A DNA stretch of 64,000 nucleotides. It comes from Sulfurimonadaceae bacterium (GTDB lineage Bacteria > Campylobacterota > Campylobacteria > Campylobacterales > Sulfurimonadaceae). The notes beneath the pieces were generated by a model. The model worked only from the letters and a program-made list of their open reading frames with translations. It searched no databases and was not told where the DNA came from. Of this stretch, positions 8,798 to 17,953 are shown piece after piece. The position numbers and the translations under genes were made by a program. The stretch is taken from contig JADGDM010000006.1 of the NCBI GenBank assembly GCA_016744905.1, forward strand, positions 20,020 through 84,019, written 5' to 3'. Position 1 is the first letter of the stretch. Each line of letters starts with the position of its first letter.

Positions 8798-9652
8798 ATG
8801 ATGAGATTAAATAAATATATCGCACACTACTCAACCTACTCCCGCCGTGAGGCTGACAAACTTATCACCGATGGCTATGTAAAAGTTGATGGTCTAACAG
8901 AAGAGAACCCAGCGACACAGGTTGAAGAGCGTGAAACAGAAGTCAGTGTAAGAGGTAAAAAACTTCATCCTTCTGATGAGTTTACCGTTATCGTCTACAA
9001 CAAACCAAAAGGCGAAATCGTGACTAAAAGCGATCCTCAGGGTCGTAAAACTATCTATCACTCACTTCCTTCAAAGTTTAAACACTTTGTACCCGTAGGT
9101 CGTCTTGACTACGCAACAGAAGGTGTTATCTTACTAACAGACTCTTCACATGTTGCTAATGCACTGATGAACTCTAGCCTAGAGCGTGTTTATAAGGTGA
9201 AAATCAAAGGTCCTATCACAAAGCCTATGATGCATGCCATGGAGAGTGGTTTAACACTTGAAGATGCAACAGCAGGGGCCTACGAAAAGACAAAAATTAC
9301 CTCAATGACCTTTGCACCATTTTATGGATACATGATTCAAAAAGACAGTCCAAGCTACTCTATTTTAAAAATCTCTATCTCAGAAGGACAAAATAGAGAA
9401 ATTCGTCGATTTTTTGCTCATTTTGAGGCAGAAGTTGCCGATTTAAAGAGAGTAAACTATGGTGGAGTGCAACTTAACGCACTACCAACAGGTAAAAATA
9501 GATTCCTTGATCGTTCTGAATATGTACGTTTAAGAGAATTTTTACGTCACAATAGAAAAGAGATTAAGCACGCAGCAGCCAACAAACAAAATGAAGCGCG
9601 CCAAGCATACAAAAATACACTAGCAAATGAAAAGGTAGATAAAGAATGGTAA
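8798..9652 (+). CDS. rluB: Rsu-family 23S/16S rRNA pseudouridine synthase (RluB-like)
   Basis: Isomerises a uridine to pseudouridine in ribosomal RNA. I chose the ATG at 8798 (or the adjacent one at 8801), giving MMRLNKYIAH. The frame extends back to a TTG inside kdsD, but homologues begin at the S4 domain and AGGA at 8784-8787 serves the ATG. Residues 1-50 are the S4 RNA-binding domain (RLNKYIAHYSTYSRREADKL). The catalytic aspartate is Asp104 in GRLDYATEGV, and the KISISEGQNREIRRFF motif is intact. A basic, lysine/alanine-rich tail ends the protein. The RluB label is by similarity to the larger Rsu members; the exact target base is not shown by sequence. Confidence 0.85.
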   Translation: MMRLNKYIAHYSTYSRREADKLITDGYVKVDGLTEENPATQVEERETEVSVRGKKLHPSDEFTVIVYNKPKGEIVTKSDPQGRKTIYHSLPSKFKHFVPVGRLDYATEGVILLTDSSHVANALMNSSLERVYKVKIKGPITKPMMHAMESGLTLEDATAGAYEKTKITSMTFAPFYGYMIQKDSPSYSILKISISEGQNREIRRFFAHFEAEVADLKRVNYGGVQLNALPTGKNRFLDRSEYVRLREFLRHNRKEIKHAAANKQNEARQAYKNTLANEKVDKEW

Positions 9653-10044
9653 CACTAACATTTCCAAGTTCACACAAGACACAACTAACAGATATCACGG
9701 TAGAGATGCAAGAAGAGGTCATCAAATCAGGCGTTAAAGATGGTACCTGTACTATTTTTGTACCCCATACTACTGCCTCTGTTTTTCTTTTCGAAAATCA
9801 AGACCCGAACCTACGTCGTGACCTTTTAAGTGCGTTGAAAAAACGTGTTGAGATGGATGGTGAATATAGCCACACAGGCGACAACGCCGCAGCACATTTA
9901 AAGTCAGCAATGATGGGTGGAACCATTACTCTTTTTGTTGAAGATGCAAAATTGGTTCTTGGAAAATGGCAAGGTGTTTTCTTTGGTGAGTTTGATGGTC
10001 CAAGACAAGAACGTAAGGTCATGATGAAAGTCAGTGCACACTAA
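9646..10044 (+). CDS. yjbQ: YjbQ/UPF0047 family protein
   Basis: 132 residues of the compact YjbQ fold, some members of which have weak thiamine-phosphate synthase activity in vitro; the physiological role is uncertain. The conserved blocks are HTTASVFLFENQDPNLRRDL, HTGDNAAAHLKSAMMGG and GKWQGVFFGEFDGPR, carrying the clustered histidine, aspartate and glutamate residues of the putative active site. The start ATG overlaps the end of the upstream pseudouridine synthase by 7 bases (ATGGTAA), a typical coupled arrangement. rarA begins 6 bases after its stop. A link to thiG, which lies 7.5 kb away, is speculative. Confidence 0.9.
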   Translation: MVTLTFPSSHKTQLTDITVEMQEEVIKSGVKDGTCTIFVPHTTASVFLFENQDPNLRRDLLSALKKRVEMDGEYSHTGDNAAAHLKSAMMGGTITLFVEDAKLVLGKWQGVFFGEFDGPRQERKVMMKVSAH

Positions 10045-10050
10045 TCTTTT

Positions 10051-11229
10051 ATGATCAACCTAGCGCGCAACCTTAGACCCAATAACTTTGATGAGTTAAT
10101 CGGTCAAGATCATCTCTGCGCACAAGGTTCTCCACTGCGAACACTCGCTGAGTCAGGCACCCTAAATCACAGCTTTTTTTATGGTCCTCCAGGTTGTGGT
10201 AAAACTTCTCTAGCGCGCTTGATCGCCAAAGTGATGGACTTACCCTTTTATGAGTTTAACGCCACTTCTTTGAAGATAGATGAACTTAGAAAAGTTTTTA
10301 CCCAATATAAAAATGCCCTACAACGTCCTCTTATATTTATTGATGAAGTACACAGGTTGGCGAAAAATCAACAAGAAGTTTTGTTACCTGTTATGGAAGA
10401 TGGCAGTATCTTACTGATCGGTGTCTCAACAGAAAATCCCTTCTTTTCTCTCACTGCTGCGATGCGTTCACGTGCAATGCTCTTTGAGTTAAATCCCATT
10501 GACAATAGCGCACTGGAAAGCTTACTTCAACGTGTTTGTGACAAAGAAGGCATCCATATCGACAAAGAAGGTGTTGACTATCTTATTCATATCAGTACAG
10601 GCGATGCGCGCGCGCTTTTAAACCTCTTAGAGAGTGCCTCAAATCTTAATAAAAGTATTGATAAAAAATTACTCCAATCTCTGAAACCAAGTATCCAAAG
10701 TGGTGGAAGTTCAGAGTCAGGCAATCATTATGACCTTGCCAGCGCGCTGATAAAAAGTATTCGCGGTTCGGACGCTGACGCTGCAGTCTATTATCTAGCG
10801 CGCCTGATTGAAGGGGGAGAACCTCCAGAATTTATAGCGCGCCGCCTTGTTATTCTTGCCAGTGAAGATGTGGGTAATGCCAATCCTCAAGCTTTGACCT
10901 TATGTACCTCATGTATGACCTCTGTCGCCAAAATTGGTTATCCAGAGTCACGCATCATTCTTGCACAGACCGTTATCTACCTCAGTGCCTCACCCAAATC
11001 AAACAGCGCGTATATTGCTATAAACAAAGCACAACAAGCCATACAAAATGGTGAGATACTTCCTATTTTAGAAATATTTAAACCTCATAATAAAGCGTAC
11101 CTCTATCCTCATGATTTTGGAGGATATGTGAAGCAAAAATATCTTTCAAAGCCTCTAAGGTTTGTAGAGTTAAAAGCCATTGGATTTGAGCAAAAAATGA
11201 AAGAGTGGTTAAGTCTTATCAAGCGCTAA
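10051..11229 (+). CDS. rarA: Replication-associated recombination protein A (AAA+ ATPase)
   Basis: RarA (MgsA) is a clamp-loader-like AAA+ ATPase that acts at stalled replication forks together with SSB. Walker A is GPPGCGKTS (about residues 46-54), Walker B is LIFIDEVHRL, and sensor 1 is LIGVSTENPFF. The C-terminal tetramerisation domain contains ASEDVGNANPQAL and the conserved PHDFGGYVKQKYL. At 392 residues it is slightly shorter than E. coli RarA (447), as is usual in this phylum. It is the last gene of the kdsD run. Five GCGCGC hexamers lie in its coding sequence, the densest cluster in the window. Confidence 0.95.
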   Translation: MINLARNLRPNNFDELIGQDHLCAQGSPLRTLAESGTLNHSFFYGPPGCGKTSLARLIAKVMDLPFYEFNATSLKIDELRKVFTQYKNALQRPLIFIDEVHRLAKNQQEVLLPVMEDGSILLIGVSTENPFFSLTAAMRSRAMLFELNPIDNSALESLLQRVCDKEGIHIDKEGVDYLIHISTGDARALLNLLESASNLNKSIDKKLLQSLKPSIQSGGSSESGNHYDLASALIKSIRGSDADAAVYYLARLIEGGEPPEFIARRLVILASEDVGNANPQALTLCTSCMTSVAKIGYPESRIILAQTVIYLSASPKSNSAYIAINKAQQAIQNGEILPILEIFKPHNKAYLYPHDFGGYVKQKYLSKPLRFVELKAIGFEQKMKEWLSLIKR

Positions 11230-11261
11230 GCTCCTCTTTTGATAGACTTGTGATTATCTTG

Positions 11262-11270
11262 TGCTATACT
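11262..11270 (+). promoter_or_regulatory. Extended -10 promoter of the TonB-receptor operon
   Basis: TGCTATACT, an extended -10 element, lies 40 bases before the receptor ATG. The ribosome site AAGGGA at 11300-11305 follows. No Fur-type palindrome is obvious around it. Confidence 0.5.
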
Positions 11271-11310
11271 ATAAATATATTAATTAACATTCATACAGCA
11301 AGGGAATATT

Positions 11311-13254
11311 ATGCTCAAATTACTCTTATTACCTTTTTTATGTATTTCACTTATACATGCTGAAGAATTTTCACTTGAAGATGACCTTTTAAGCTCCCTA
11401 GATGAAGTCAGTACCATCGCTTCTAAAACCAAACTAAACATTGATGACATGCCTGCTTTTGTGACAATTTTAAAAGGCAGTAATTTAGAGCTTTTAGGTA
11501 TTCAAGATCTTTATGAAGCGCTCTCTTTGGTCCCTGGTGTCGAAATCTCTATGGAAGGTTCAGGAGCATATGAACTTATTTTTCGTGGTGTAAAAGAGAA
11601 AGGTAAGGTGAAACTCTTAATTGATGGTGTGGCGATTAACAATAGCTATCGTGGCTCTATTTATTATTATCATGATTTTCCCGTTGAGCTTATTGACCGT
11701 ATTGAAGTAATGCGTGGACCCGGTGCTATCTATTATGGTTCTAATGCCATGAGTGGTGTTATCAATGTCATCACTAAAAATGCCAAAGAGGTGAATGATA
11801 ACCGTCTCTTTTTGACAGGTTCAAGCCTTCCTAGCTACAGAGGTGGTCTGCAATATAACTACGCGCTTGGTGAAAAAAGTCGTCTGAGTCTTGATGCTTA
11901 TTATCTTTATAGTGATGCCCGTATCGAATCAGAAGCGGATAGAACAGGACAAATAGGTCACAGTGATGAAAGTGCCCAGAACTTTAGTGTCGGTCTCAAT
12001 TACAGCAGTGAACATCTCTCCTTTTTAGCCCGTTTCAAACAGAGTCAAGAGGGGCTTGCCTTTGGACTCGGAAACGCTTTTGAATCACAAGATGATCAAA
12101 CAGGGAGTATCAACACGTCTGTACTCTCACAACTACAATACAACAACCAAATTAATGAATCCAACCACTATAGCCTCAGCCTTGGTCTGAACAACTACAG
12201 ACAAGAGATCGAGACCCGTTTTCTTCCAACTTCCTCAGGAGATTTAATTTATAAAAATAGCTACGCAGAGAGCAGTGTATTTACTGAAGGAACACTCAAT
12301 AGTAGTCAATTTGATCATCATTCCTTAGTGCTGGGTGTGCGCTATGAATACGCGCAAGCAAGACATAATGAACTCAACACCTATAATGAAAATACACCAA
12401 GCATACCTTTTCTTCCAACAGAGACACTCATACAGCCCGACGCAAAACGTCATATTTTCTCACTTTATGTCAATGACAGTATTGAACTAGGAGAGAAGGT
12501 TGATGTCGTTGGTGGATTAAGATGGGACAATTACTCTGATTTTGGTCATGCTCTCTCTCCTCGCTTAGGAATCATTTATCGCGCTATCAAAGAGTATAAT
12601 ATTAAACTTCTCTATTCACGTGCGTATCGTGCGCCTTCTTGGTTGGAACTTTATGCAACTATTCCTGGCATATCAGTGGGCGATCCTAGCCTTCAAGCAG
12701 AAACCTCAGACACATTGGAATTGGGAAATATTTATCGTCCTAATAATGATCAAACACTCCGTCTCAACCTCTACGTCTCACAAATTGATAATCTCATAGT
12801 ACGTGATGCAGCACTCTATCAACAATCAGGAAAAAACTACTATTATGGTGCTGAAGCAGAATGGATAGCAAGTCTGGGTATTCATGATGATATTAAAACT
12901 ACTTTGAGTTATGTTGAAGCGATAGATAATAACAATAGCGCTTTGCCAAATATTGCTAACTTGCTTGCCAATATCAGCTATATTCACAGTTTCGATTTTG
13001 GTATAAAAAGTGGCACGCTTCTGAAGTATGTCTCAGCGCGCTCACGAGCAGAAAATGACAGTCGTGACGCACTAGAGGGATATGCTCTTCTAGATCAAAG
13101 TTTTAGTTATACCTATAAGGCAGTAAATCTTACTGCCAGTGTTAAAAATATATTTGATATCAACTATGCTTATCCCGCTCCAGCAAATACCTATGTTAAT
13201 GATTATGTGAGAGAAGGACGAAGTTATTGGCTAAGTGGAAGGTTGACATTTTGA
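11311..13254 (+). CDS. TonB-dependent outer-membrane receptor
   Basis: A 647-residue outer-membrane active transporter or sensor. The signal peptide is residues 1-17 (MLKLLLLPFLCISLIHA). The plug domain runs from about 38 to 160 and includes LIDGVAINNS, DRIEVMRGPGAIYYG and NAMSGVINVITK. The 22-strand barrel follows and ends in a terminal phenylalanine (SGRLTF), the usual barrel-assembly signal. The mature N-terminus (DEVSTIASKTKLNIDDMPA) resembles receptors that lie beside YfiR and diguanylate cyclase genes, and the next two genes are exactly those. The substrate is not evident. Its stop overlaps the next start (TTGA), so the three genes are translated as a unit. Confidence 0.93.
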   Translation: MLKLLLLPFLCISLIHAEEFSLEDDLLSSLDEVSTIASKTKLNIDDMPAFVTILKGSNLELLGIQDLYEALSLVPGVEISMEGSGAYELIFRGVKEKGKVKLLIDGVAINNSYRGSIYYYHDFPVELIDRIEVMRGPGAIYYGSNAMSGVINVITKNAKEVNDNRLFLTGSSLPSYRGGLQYNYALGEKSRLSLDAYYLYSDARIESEADRTGQIGHSDESAQNFSVGLNYSSEHLSFLARFKQSQEGLAFGLGNAFESQDDQTGSINTSVLSQLQYNNQINESNHYSLSLGLNNYRQEIETRFLPTSSGDLIYKNSYAESSVFTEGTLNSSQFDHHSLVLGVRYEYAQARHNELNTYNENTPSIPFLPTETLIQPDAKRHIFSLYVNDSIELGEKVDVVGGLRWDNYSDFGHALSPRLGIIYRAIKEYNIKLLYSRAYRAPSWLELYATIPGISVGDPSLQAETSDTLELGNIYRPNNDQTLRLNLYVSQIDNLIVRDAALYQQSGKNYYYGAEAEWIASLGIHDDIKTTLSYVEAIDNNNSALPNIANLLANISYIHSFDFGIKSGTLLKYVSARSRAENDSRDALEGYALLDQSFSYTYKAVNLTASVKNIFDINYAYPAPANTYVNDYVREGRSYWLSGRLTF

Positions 13255-13847
13255 TAAAACTCATCACACTTCTCTTACTATTAAGCAGTATGACCTTTGC
13301 ACAAGGAATGAAAGAAGAGCTTTTGCAAATTCATGCCACCTTGATCCCTAAACTCCTAATGATGGACTATGATATTGACAAAAAAATTCATAATGACACC
13401 ATTAAAATCACTGTTGTTTATGAAAGTAGTGCGCAAAAAGAGCAGGCACAACATCTTCAAAAATATATCCACGCCAAATATCCTCAAGGAATAAATAACA
13501 AAAAGATAGACTTAAATTTTATCCCCTACTCTCAACTAAAAAATGATAAAGACAGCACACTTTATTATCTTCTACACACTTCGCATAAAGAGATCTCAAA
13601 GGCAGTAACACTGGCAAATCACCGTGCTATTATCACTTTTTGCTATGATCAAGAAGATTTGCAATATGGGGTTATGCTTTCTATTAAAGTCACCAATAAG
13701 GTAAAGCCTCTTATTAATGTTGAAGCCCTTAAAGAAGCTTCTATCACACTAAGACCACTATTATTAAAAGTAGCAGAACTCTACTATCACTCTACCTCAT
13801 TTATGGAGTTTATGATTTATGATCAACAAACACTCTATAACGTTTAA
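13251..13847 (+). CDS. YfiR-like (DUF4154) periplasmic protein
   Basis: I chose the TTG at 13251, which overlaps the receptor stop and sits 8 bases after GGAAGG; it yields a clean signal peptide (IKLITLLLLLSSMTFA). The upstream TTG at 13227 would spoil the signal. The mature part has the YfiR pattern, ending in YGVMLSIKVTNKVKPLINVEALKEAS followed by LRPLLLKVAELY. YfiR proteins are periplasmic partners that repress or relay signals to membrane diguanylate cyclases such as YfiN. The next gene is a membrane GGDEF-EAL protein whose start lies inside this gene by 29 bases. The pairing is inferred from context and fold pattern. Confidence 0.72.
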   Translation: MIKLITLLLLLSSMTFAQGMKEELLQIHATLIPKLLMMDYDIDKKIHNDTIKITVVYESSAQKEQAQHLQKYIHAKYPQGINNKKIDLNFIPYSQLKNDKDSTLYYLLHTSHKEISKAVTLANHRAIITFCYDQEDLQYGVMLSIKVTNKVKPLINVEALKEASITLRPLLLKVAELYYHSTSFMEFMIYDQQTLYNV

Positions 13848-16200
13848 GTTCTCTCTTTTATTAAGTGTTGGAAGCCTCCTTTTTCTTGGAAGTATTTTAC
13901 TTCTAAGTAAAACCTTTGTGACACAGCAGTACGAAAAAAATGAGCATGAAAAACTACAAAGTATGATTGATAATGTTGCGCCTACTTTAGGTATTAATCT
14001 CAGTTATAACTTTACGCAAGCAGTAGAAGAGAGTGCTCAAGACCTCTATCAACAGTCTCAGATTCTTTATGTACATATCTTTGATAAAGAAGCGTCTATT
14101 GTTTCGTTAAACAGAACTAAACAGACATTTTCACAGTATAAAAAAGCCAAACATTTCATCTTAAGACAATCACTTCTCGACCCTGTCACACACCAAGAAG
14201 TTGCTATTATTGAGGTTGTTTACTCACGTGAGCATTTTACAAAGACAATTACCTATTTTTATAACCTCTTGATTTTAGTTGGTGGACTGTTTATCTTTTT
14301 ACTTTTCTTCTTCATCTACTTTATACAACGCAGTATTGCCCCTTTTAAGCACCTTATCACTGCCATGCAAAACTTTAATCCAAATACCCCAAAACCTTTT
14401 GATCTTGTTGGTGATCAAAAAAGTGAAGTCGGCTTAATTCTTCATGCCAGTAACCAGATGATTGAGAGTATTAATAGCTACATTCAGACACAAAACCAAC
14501 TGCAAGAGACCCTACAAAAACGTGAACAACATCTTAGCAATGCACAGCGTATGGCACATGTAGGAAGCTGGGAATATACACTTGGAACTGATAAGTTTGA
14601 AGCCAGTGATGAGATGTTGCGTATCTTAGGTATAAAAAAACAACATTTTTTCCCTCTATGGAATAATTTTTTAAACTATATACACGAAGAAGACAAAGAG
14701 TATGTCGTGAGTGCGATTAATGAAATTGTTAAAACAGGTGGCCAGCTCAATATAAAGTACCGTTGTATCAAAGGAAATGGTGACTATATAGATATTCACA
14801 CCCAAGCCAAGGTCCGTAAAAAACTGCACAAAGAAGACAGACTTATTGGTGTGAGTATGGATGTTAGTGAACAAAACAGGTCACAACAACTCATCGAGAA
14901 ACTGGCCTATTATGATCCACTTACCGGTCTCGCCAATCGCTCTTTATTTAAAAACAGATTAGATAAAACCATCATCACTTCCAAACGTCATAAAAATCAA
15001 TTTGCTGTTCTTTTTATCGATCTGGATCATTTTAAAAATATTAATGACTCCTTGGGACATATGGTTGGGGATGCCTTACTTAAAGAAGTCGCTTCCATCT
15101 TTTTAGAATTACTACGTGATGAAGATACAGTATCTCGTTTAGGTGGGGATGAGTTCACTATTCTCATCCCTTCTTATAATTCCATGCAAGGTCTTGAAGA
15201 GTTGGCCCGTAAAATACTAACACGTATTAATGGGCGTCATAGTATTGGGAAACATGAACTTTATATCTCTTTGAGTATGGGAATATCGTGTTACCCTCAA
15301 CATGGGGAGAACTCTGATACATTGATAAAAAATGCAGATACAGCGATGTATCAAGCCAAAGAATTAGGGCGAAATAACTTTAAGTTTTATCAAACGCAAA
15401 TGGGAAATCATCTCACCCATGAACTCGAACTGGAACAAGATTTCCGTCGGGCAGTCGAAGCACTTCAAGAATTTAAACTCTATTATCAACCTAAAATGGA
15501 CTTTAAAACACTCAAAATATCTGGCGCCGAAGCACTTATTAGATGGGAACATCCAACAAAGGGTCTACTTTTCCCTGATAGCTTTATCCCTCTGGCTGAA
15601 AGCAGTGGCTTGATTATAAAACTGGGTGATTGGATTATTGAAGAGGGCATTAGACAGTTACAAATCTGGCAACAAGGGTGTAAAACACCTCTACAGCTCT
15701 CCATCAACCTCTCTGCGCAACAGTTTCAAGATGAGAGTCTCATTCCTACTATTGAGAGATTGATTCATCATTATGCGGTAGAGCCTCATCTTTTAGAATT
15801 TGAAATTACCGAGAGTATCTCAATGAACAATGTAAGCGACAATATCATCACTATGAATGCACTGAAATCATTAGGGGTAAAAATAGCTATTGATGATTTT
15901 GGAACGGGTTACTCCTCACTGGCGTATCTAAAACAGTTCCCTATTGATACCTTGAAAATTGATCAATCATTCATACGCGATATGCTTGAAGATGATGATG
16001 ATAAAGTTATCGCTTCAACCATCATATCAATGTCCAGCGCGCTGGGACTTAAAACGGTTGCAGAAGGGGTAGAAACACTCCAACATCAACACCTACTGCA
16101 AGAGATGCAGTGTGATACCGCGCAAGGCTATTACTATGCTAAAGCCATTAACGCTAAAGAGTTTATTGAATTTGCCTATCTTCACCGTGTCCTATCTTAA
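13819..16200 (+). CDS. Membrane GGDEF-EAL protein with PAS domain (cyclic-di-GMP turnover)
   Basis: 793 residues. TM1 (about 10-30) and TM2 (about 147-170) bracket a periplasmic sensor of some 115 residues, followed by a HAMP-like linker and a coiled coil. A PAS domain spans about 245-350. The cyclase domain (about 355-525) has an intact RLGGDEF active site, so diguanylate cyclase activity is possible. The phosphodiesterase domain (about 535-785) has the EALIRWEHP motif, DDFGTGYSS and the late AEGVET motif, so c-di-GMP hydrolysis is possible too. Which activity wins cannot be read from sequence. The start codon lies within the YfiR-like gene, arguing for coupled translation. The 3' end overlaps the convergent cytochrome gene by 38 bases. 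Confidence 0.93.
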   Translation: MINKHSITFKFSLLLSVGSLLFLGSILLLSKTFVTQQYEKNEHEKLQSMIDNVAPTLGINLSYNFTQAVEESAQDLYQQSQILYVHIFDKEASIVSLNRTKQTFSQYKKAKHFILRQSLLDPVTHQEVAIIEVVYSREHFTKTITYFYNLLILVGGLFIFLLFFFIYFIQRSIAPFKHLITAMQNFNPNTPKPFDLVGDQKSEVGLILHASNQMIESINSYIQTQNQLQETLQKREQHLSNAQRMAHVGSWEYTLGTDKFEASDEMLRILGIKKQHFFPLWNNFLNYIHEEDKEYVVSAINEIVKTGGQLNIKYRCIKGNGDYIDIHTQAKVRKKLHKEDRLIGVSMDVSEQNRSQQLIEKLAYYDPLTGLANRSLFKNRLDKTIITSKRHKNQFAVLFIDLDHFKNINDSLGHMVGDALLKEVASIFLELLRDEDTVSRLGGDEFTILIPSYNSMQGLEELARKILTRINGRHSIGKHELYISLSMGISCYPQHGENSDTLIKNADTAMYQAKELGRNNFKFYQTQMGNHLTHELELEQDFRRAVEALQEFKLYYQPKMDFKTLKISGAEALIRWEHPTKGLLFPDSFIPLAESSGLIIKLGDWIIEEGIRQLQIWQQGCKTPLQLSINLSAQQFQDESLIPTIERLIHHYAVEPHLLEFEITESISMNNVSDNIITMNALKSLGVKIAIDDFGTGYSSLAYLKQFPIDTLKIDQSFIRDMLEDDDDKVIASTIISMSSALGLKTVAEGVETLQHQHLLQEMQCDTAQGYYYAKAINAKEFIEFAYLHRVLS

Positions 16201-17320
16201 TCTTCTGACTTTTTAATACTCTGAACTTTGTTACTTCTTTATTGTCTTGAAGATTAAGTGAAACAGCGCCTGCATCACTTAAAAGTTGCACACCCAGTTT
16301 TAATATAAGAACATCCCCTTTTTCAAGATGACGTGTAAATTTAACTTCACGTGAAGCATAAATGAGGGTATCTTTGAGTGTCTCGTTTGCAGCCCAAGGC
16401 ATCACTTCTTTACCCTCTTTACCAAGGATACGGATAAATGAGAACTCATGAAGTTTAATCTCTTTTCCATTGCGCATAATCGTCGTTTTTAATATCCCCT
16501 CGCGCAGTGCCTGCCCAAAGAGTGCATGGTTAGATTTATTGACAACAGTGACCGAAAAACCACTGCTGTCTTCTTTTAGCTCAAAATCAATATATTTACC
16601 CATCTCACTGTTCATATGATAAATCCCTGCCATACCATGAAACGCGTGTGTTCTACTATCACTTAAACTTACTTTAGACCCCATCACTTGAGGCATATGA
16701 CAGGTCACACAGCTGTTTTTATCTTTATCATCAATCACCGCATCCAGCATCGCAGTATCAAATCCATGTTCATTATTGGTGTGCGAATGACAGCCCATGC
16801 AGACATTACCATTGTAATAATTTTCATTGTTATAGTCTATTTTATGGTACGGTGAACTGGTAGAGGTTTTTACCAATCCAAAAAATGATGTTTGCGTTTT
16901 AAATTCTGCTTTTTCACTATTTCTAAGTGATTTTTCTGCTGTAAAAAACTCTTTGTGTTCCCCTGATGAGATATTGCTATTAGAGTGTTCTCCCTCATTC
17001 ACATCTTTGATAGTGTGGCAAAACACGCAAGAGATTGGTTCTTCCACTTGAACTTTATTCTTTTCAAGCACTCCACGTTCAAGCACTTTATGATCAGTTG
17101 GCGTGTGACATTTTGCACAGGTGTAGCCCTTTTCATCTTTAGGATGTTTGTCCCAGTAGGCTTGATGGATTGGGTTATTATAGACAGAACTTTTTCGGTG
17201 AGAAGAGTCATAATACTCATCATAAATAATAGGATGACATTTTTGGCAGATTTTACTTTCATTGTCCAGTGCCAAAAGAGTGAGTGTAAAGGTTAAGAAG
17301 AGTAGAGCTATTTTATGCAT
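16163..17320 (-). CDS. Periplasmic pentaheme c-type cytochrome
   Basis: 385 residues with a signal peptide (MHKIALLFLTFTLTLLA). Five CxxCH heme-attachment motifs are present: CQKCH at about 25, then CAKCH, CVFCH, CMGCH and CVTCH, all within the first 215 residues. Extra histidines suitable as distal ligands lie nearby (HRKSSV, HKIDY, HAFHGM). The spacing resembles cytochrome c554-like proteins. The C-terminal 160 residues lack hemes and look like a beta-sandwich (SGFSVTVVNKSNHALFGQ). AAGGAT lies 7 bases before the ATG. The electron donor and acceptor are unknown. The gene is divergent from yajQ and convergent with the GGDEF-EAL gene. Confidence 0.88.
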   Translation of the reverse strand: MHKIALLFLTFTLTLLALDNESKICQKCHPIIYDEYYDSSHRKSSVYNNPIHQAYWDKHPKDEKGYTCAKCHTPTDHKVLERGVLEKNKVQVEEPISCVFCHTIKDVNEGEHSNSNISSGEHKEFFTAEKSLRNSEKAEFKTQTSFFGLVKTSTSSPYHKIDYNNENYYNGNVCMGCHSHTNNEHGFDTAMLDAVIDDKDKNSCVTCHMPQVMGSKVSLSDSRTHAFHGMAGIYHMNSEMGKYIDFELKEDSSGFSVTVVNKSNHALFGQALREGILKTTIMRNGKEIKLHEFSFIRILGKEGKEVMPWAANETLKDTLIYASREVKFTRHLEKGDVLILKLGVQLLSDAGAVSLNLQDNKEVTKFRVLKSQKIKIGHGEDRQIQ

Positions 17321-17414
17321 ATTTGTATATCCTTGTTTGTTACTTATAGTTTATATAAGATGAAAGATTAATGCAATGACATTTATCAAGCTTACTATTT
17401 ATTATAGATTTCCA

Positions 17415-17423
17415 TGTTATACT
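17415..17423 (+). promoter_or_regulatory. Extended -10 promoter of yajQ
   Basis: TGTTATACT lies 28 bases before the yajQ ATG chosen here, which places the transcription start near 17430. This supports the downstream ATG at 17452 over the in-frame ATG at 17425. Confidence 0.5.
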
Positions 17424-17451
17424 CATGTTATTAAAACAAACAAGGCTTGTT

Positions 17452-17949
17452 ATGGCAAAAGAACACTCACTGGATATATCCGCAAAAATAAATATGCAAG
17501 ACTTTAAAGATGCACTTAATCAAGTAGAAAAAGAGGTCGCTAATCGTTATGATTTTAAAGGCACTACTTGGGAAGTTGAGTACAAAGAGACAGATAAGGT
17601 ATTGGTCTTAATCGCTTCAAGCGACAACAAATTAGAAGCATTACAAGACATCGTTGTCACGCGTCTCCTTAAACACAACCTCAACTCAAACTGTTTAGAT
17701 GAGTTACGTGTTGAAGATGCCAGTGGCGGAACACGAAAGGCAACCCACAAGGTGGTTGATTACATCGAGTCCAAAGAGGCTAAGAAAATTGTTTCTGAGA
17801 TCAAAAGTTTAAAGAAGAAAGTAACAGCGCAGATTGAAGGCGATACTATTCGTGTGAAAAGTCCACAAATCGACACACTTCAAATGGTTATCAAACATAT
17901 CCGTTCACTCGAATGGGATGCCCCCATAGTTTTTGATAACATGAGATAA
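17452..17949 (+). CDS. yajQ: YajQ family nucleotide-binding protein
   Basis: I start at the ATG at 17452 (MAKEHSLDIS), giving 165 residues, the usual family length. The longer frame from 17425 adds MLLKQTRLV, which homologues lack, and would begin before the expected transcript. The conserved blocks are EVANRYDFKGT, SSDNKLEAL and GDTIRVKSPQIDTLQ. YajQ proteins have two ferredoxin-like folds and have been reported to bind cyclic-di-GMP in Xanthomonas and Pseudomonas. The HD-GYP phosphodiesterase gene begins 4 bases after the stop, which makes a c-di-GMP link attractive here, though still inference. Confidence 0.93.
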   Translation: MAKEHSLDISAKINMQDFKDALNQVEKEVANRYDFKGTTWEVEYKETDKVLVLIASSDNKLEALQDIVVTRLLKHNLNSNCLDELRVEDASGGTRKATHKVVDYIESKEAKKIVSEIKSLKKKVTAQIEGDTIRVKSPQIDTLQMVIKHIRSLEWDAPIVFDNMR

Positions 17950-17953
17950 AACC

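Noticed and set aside
13227..13250. Upstream TTG start of the YfiR-like gene
   Set aside because: It would add charged residues (MAKWKVDI) before the signal peptide; the TTG at 13251 has a ribosome site and a proper overlap with the receptor stop.
16348..16353. TTCACGTGAA core in the cytochrome gene, and CACGTG at 14225-14230, as extra parS sites
   Set aside because: The outer bases of the parS palindrome do not match; only the two sites at 62897 and 63100 are perfect.
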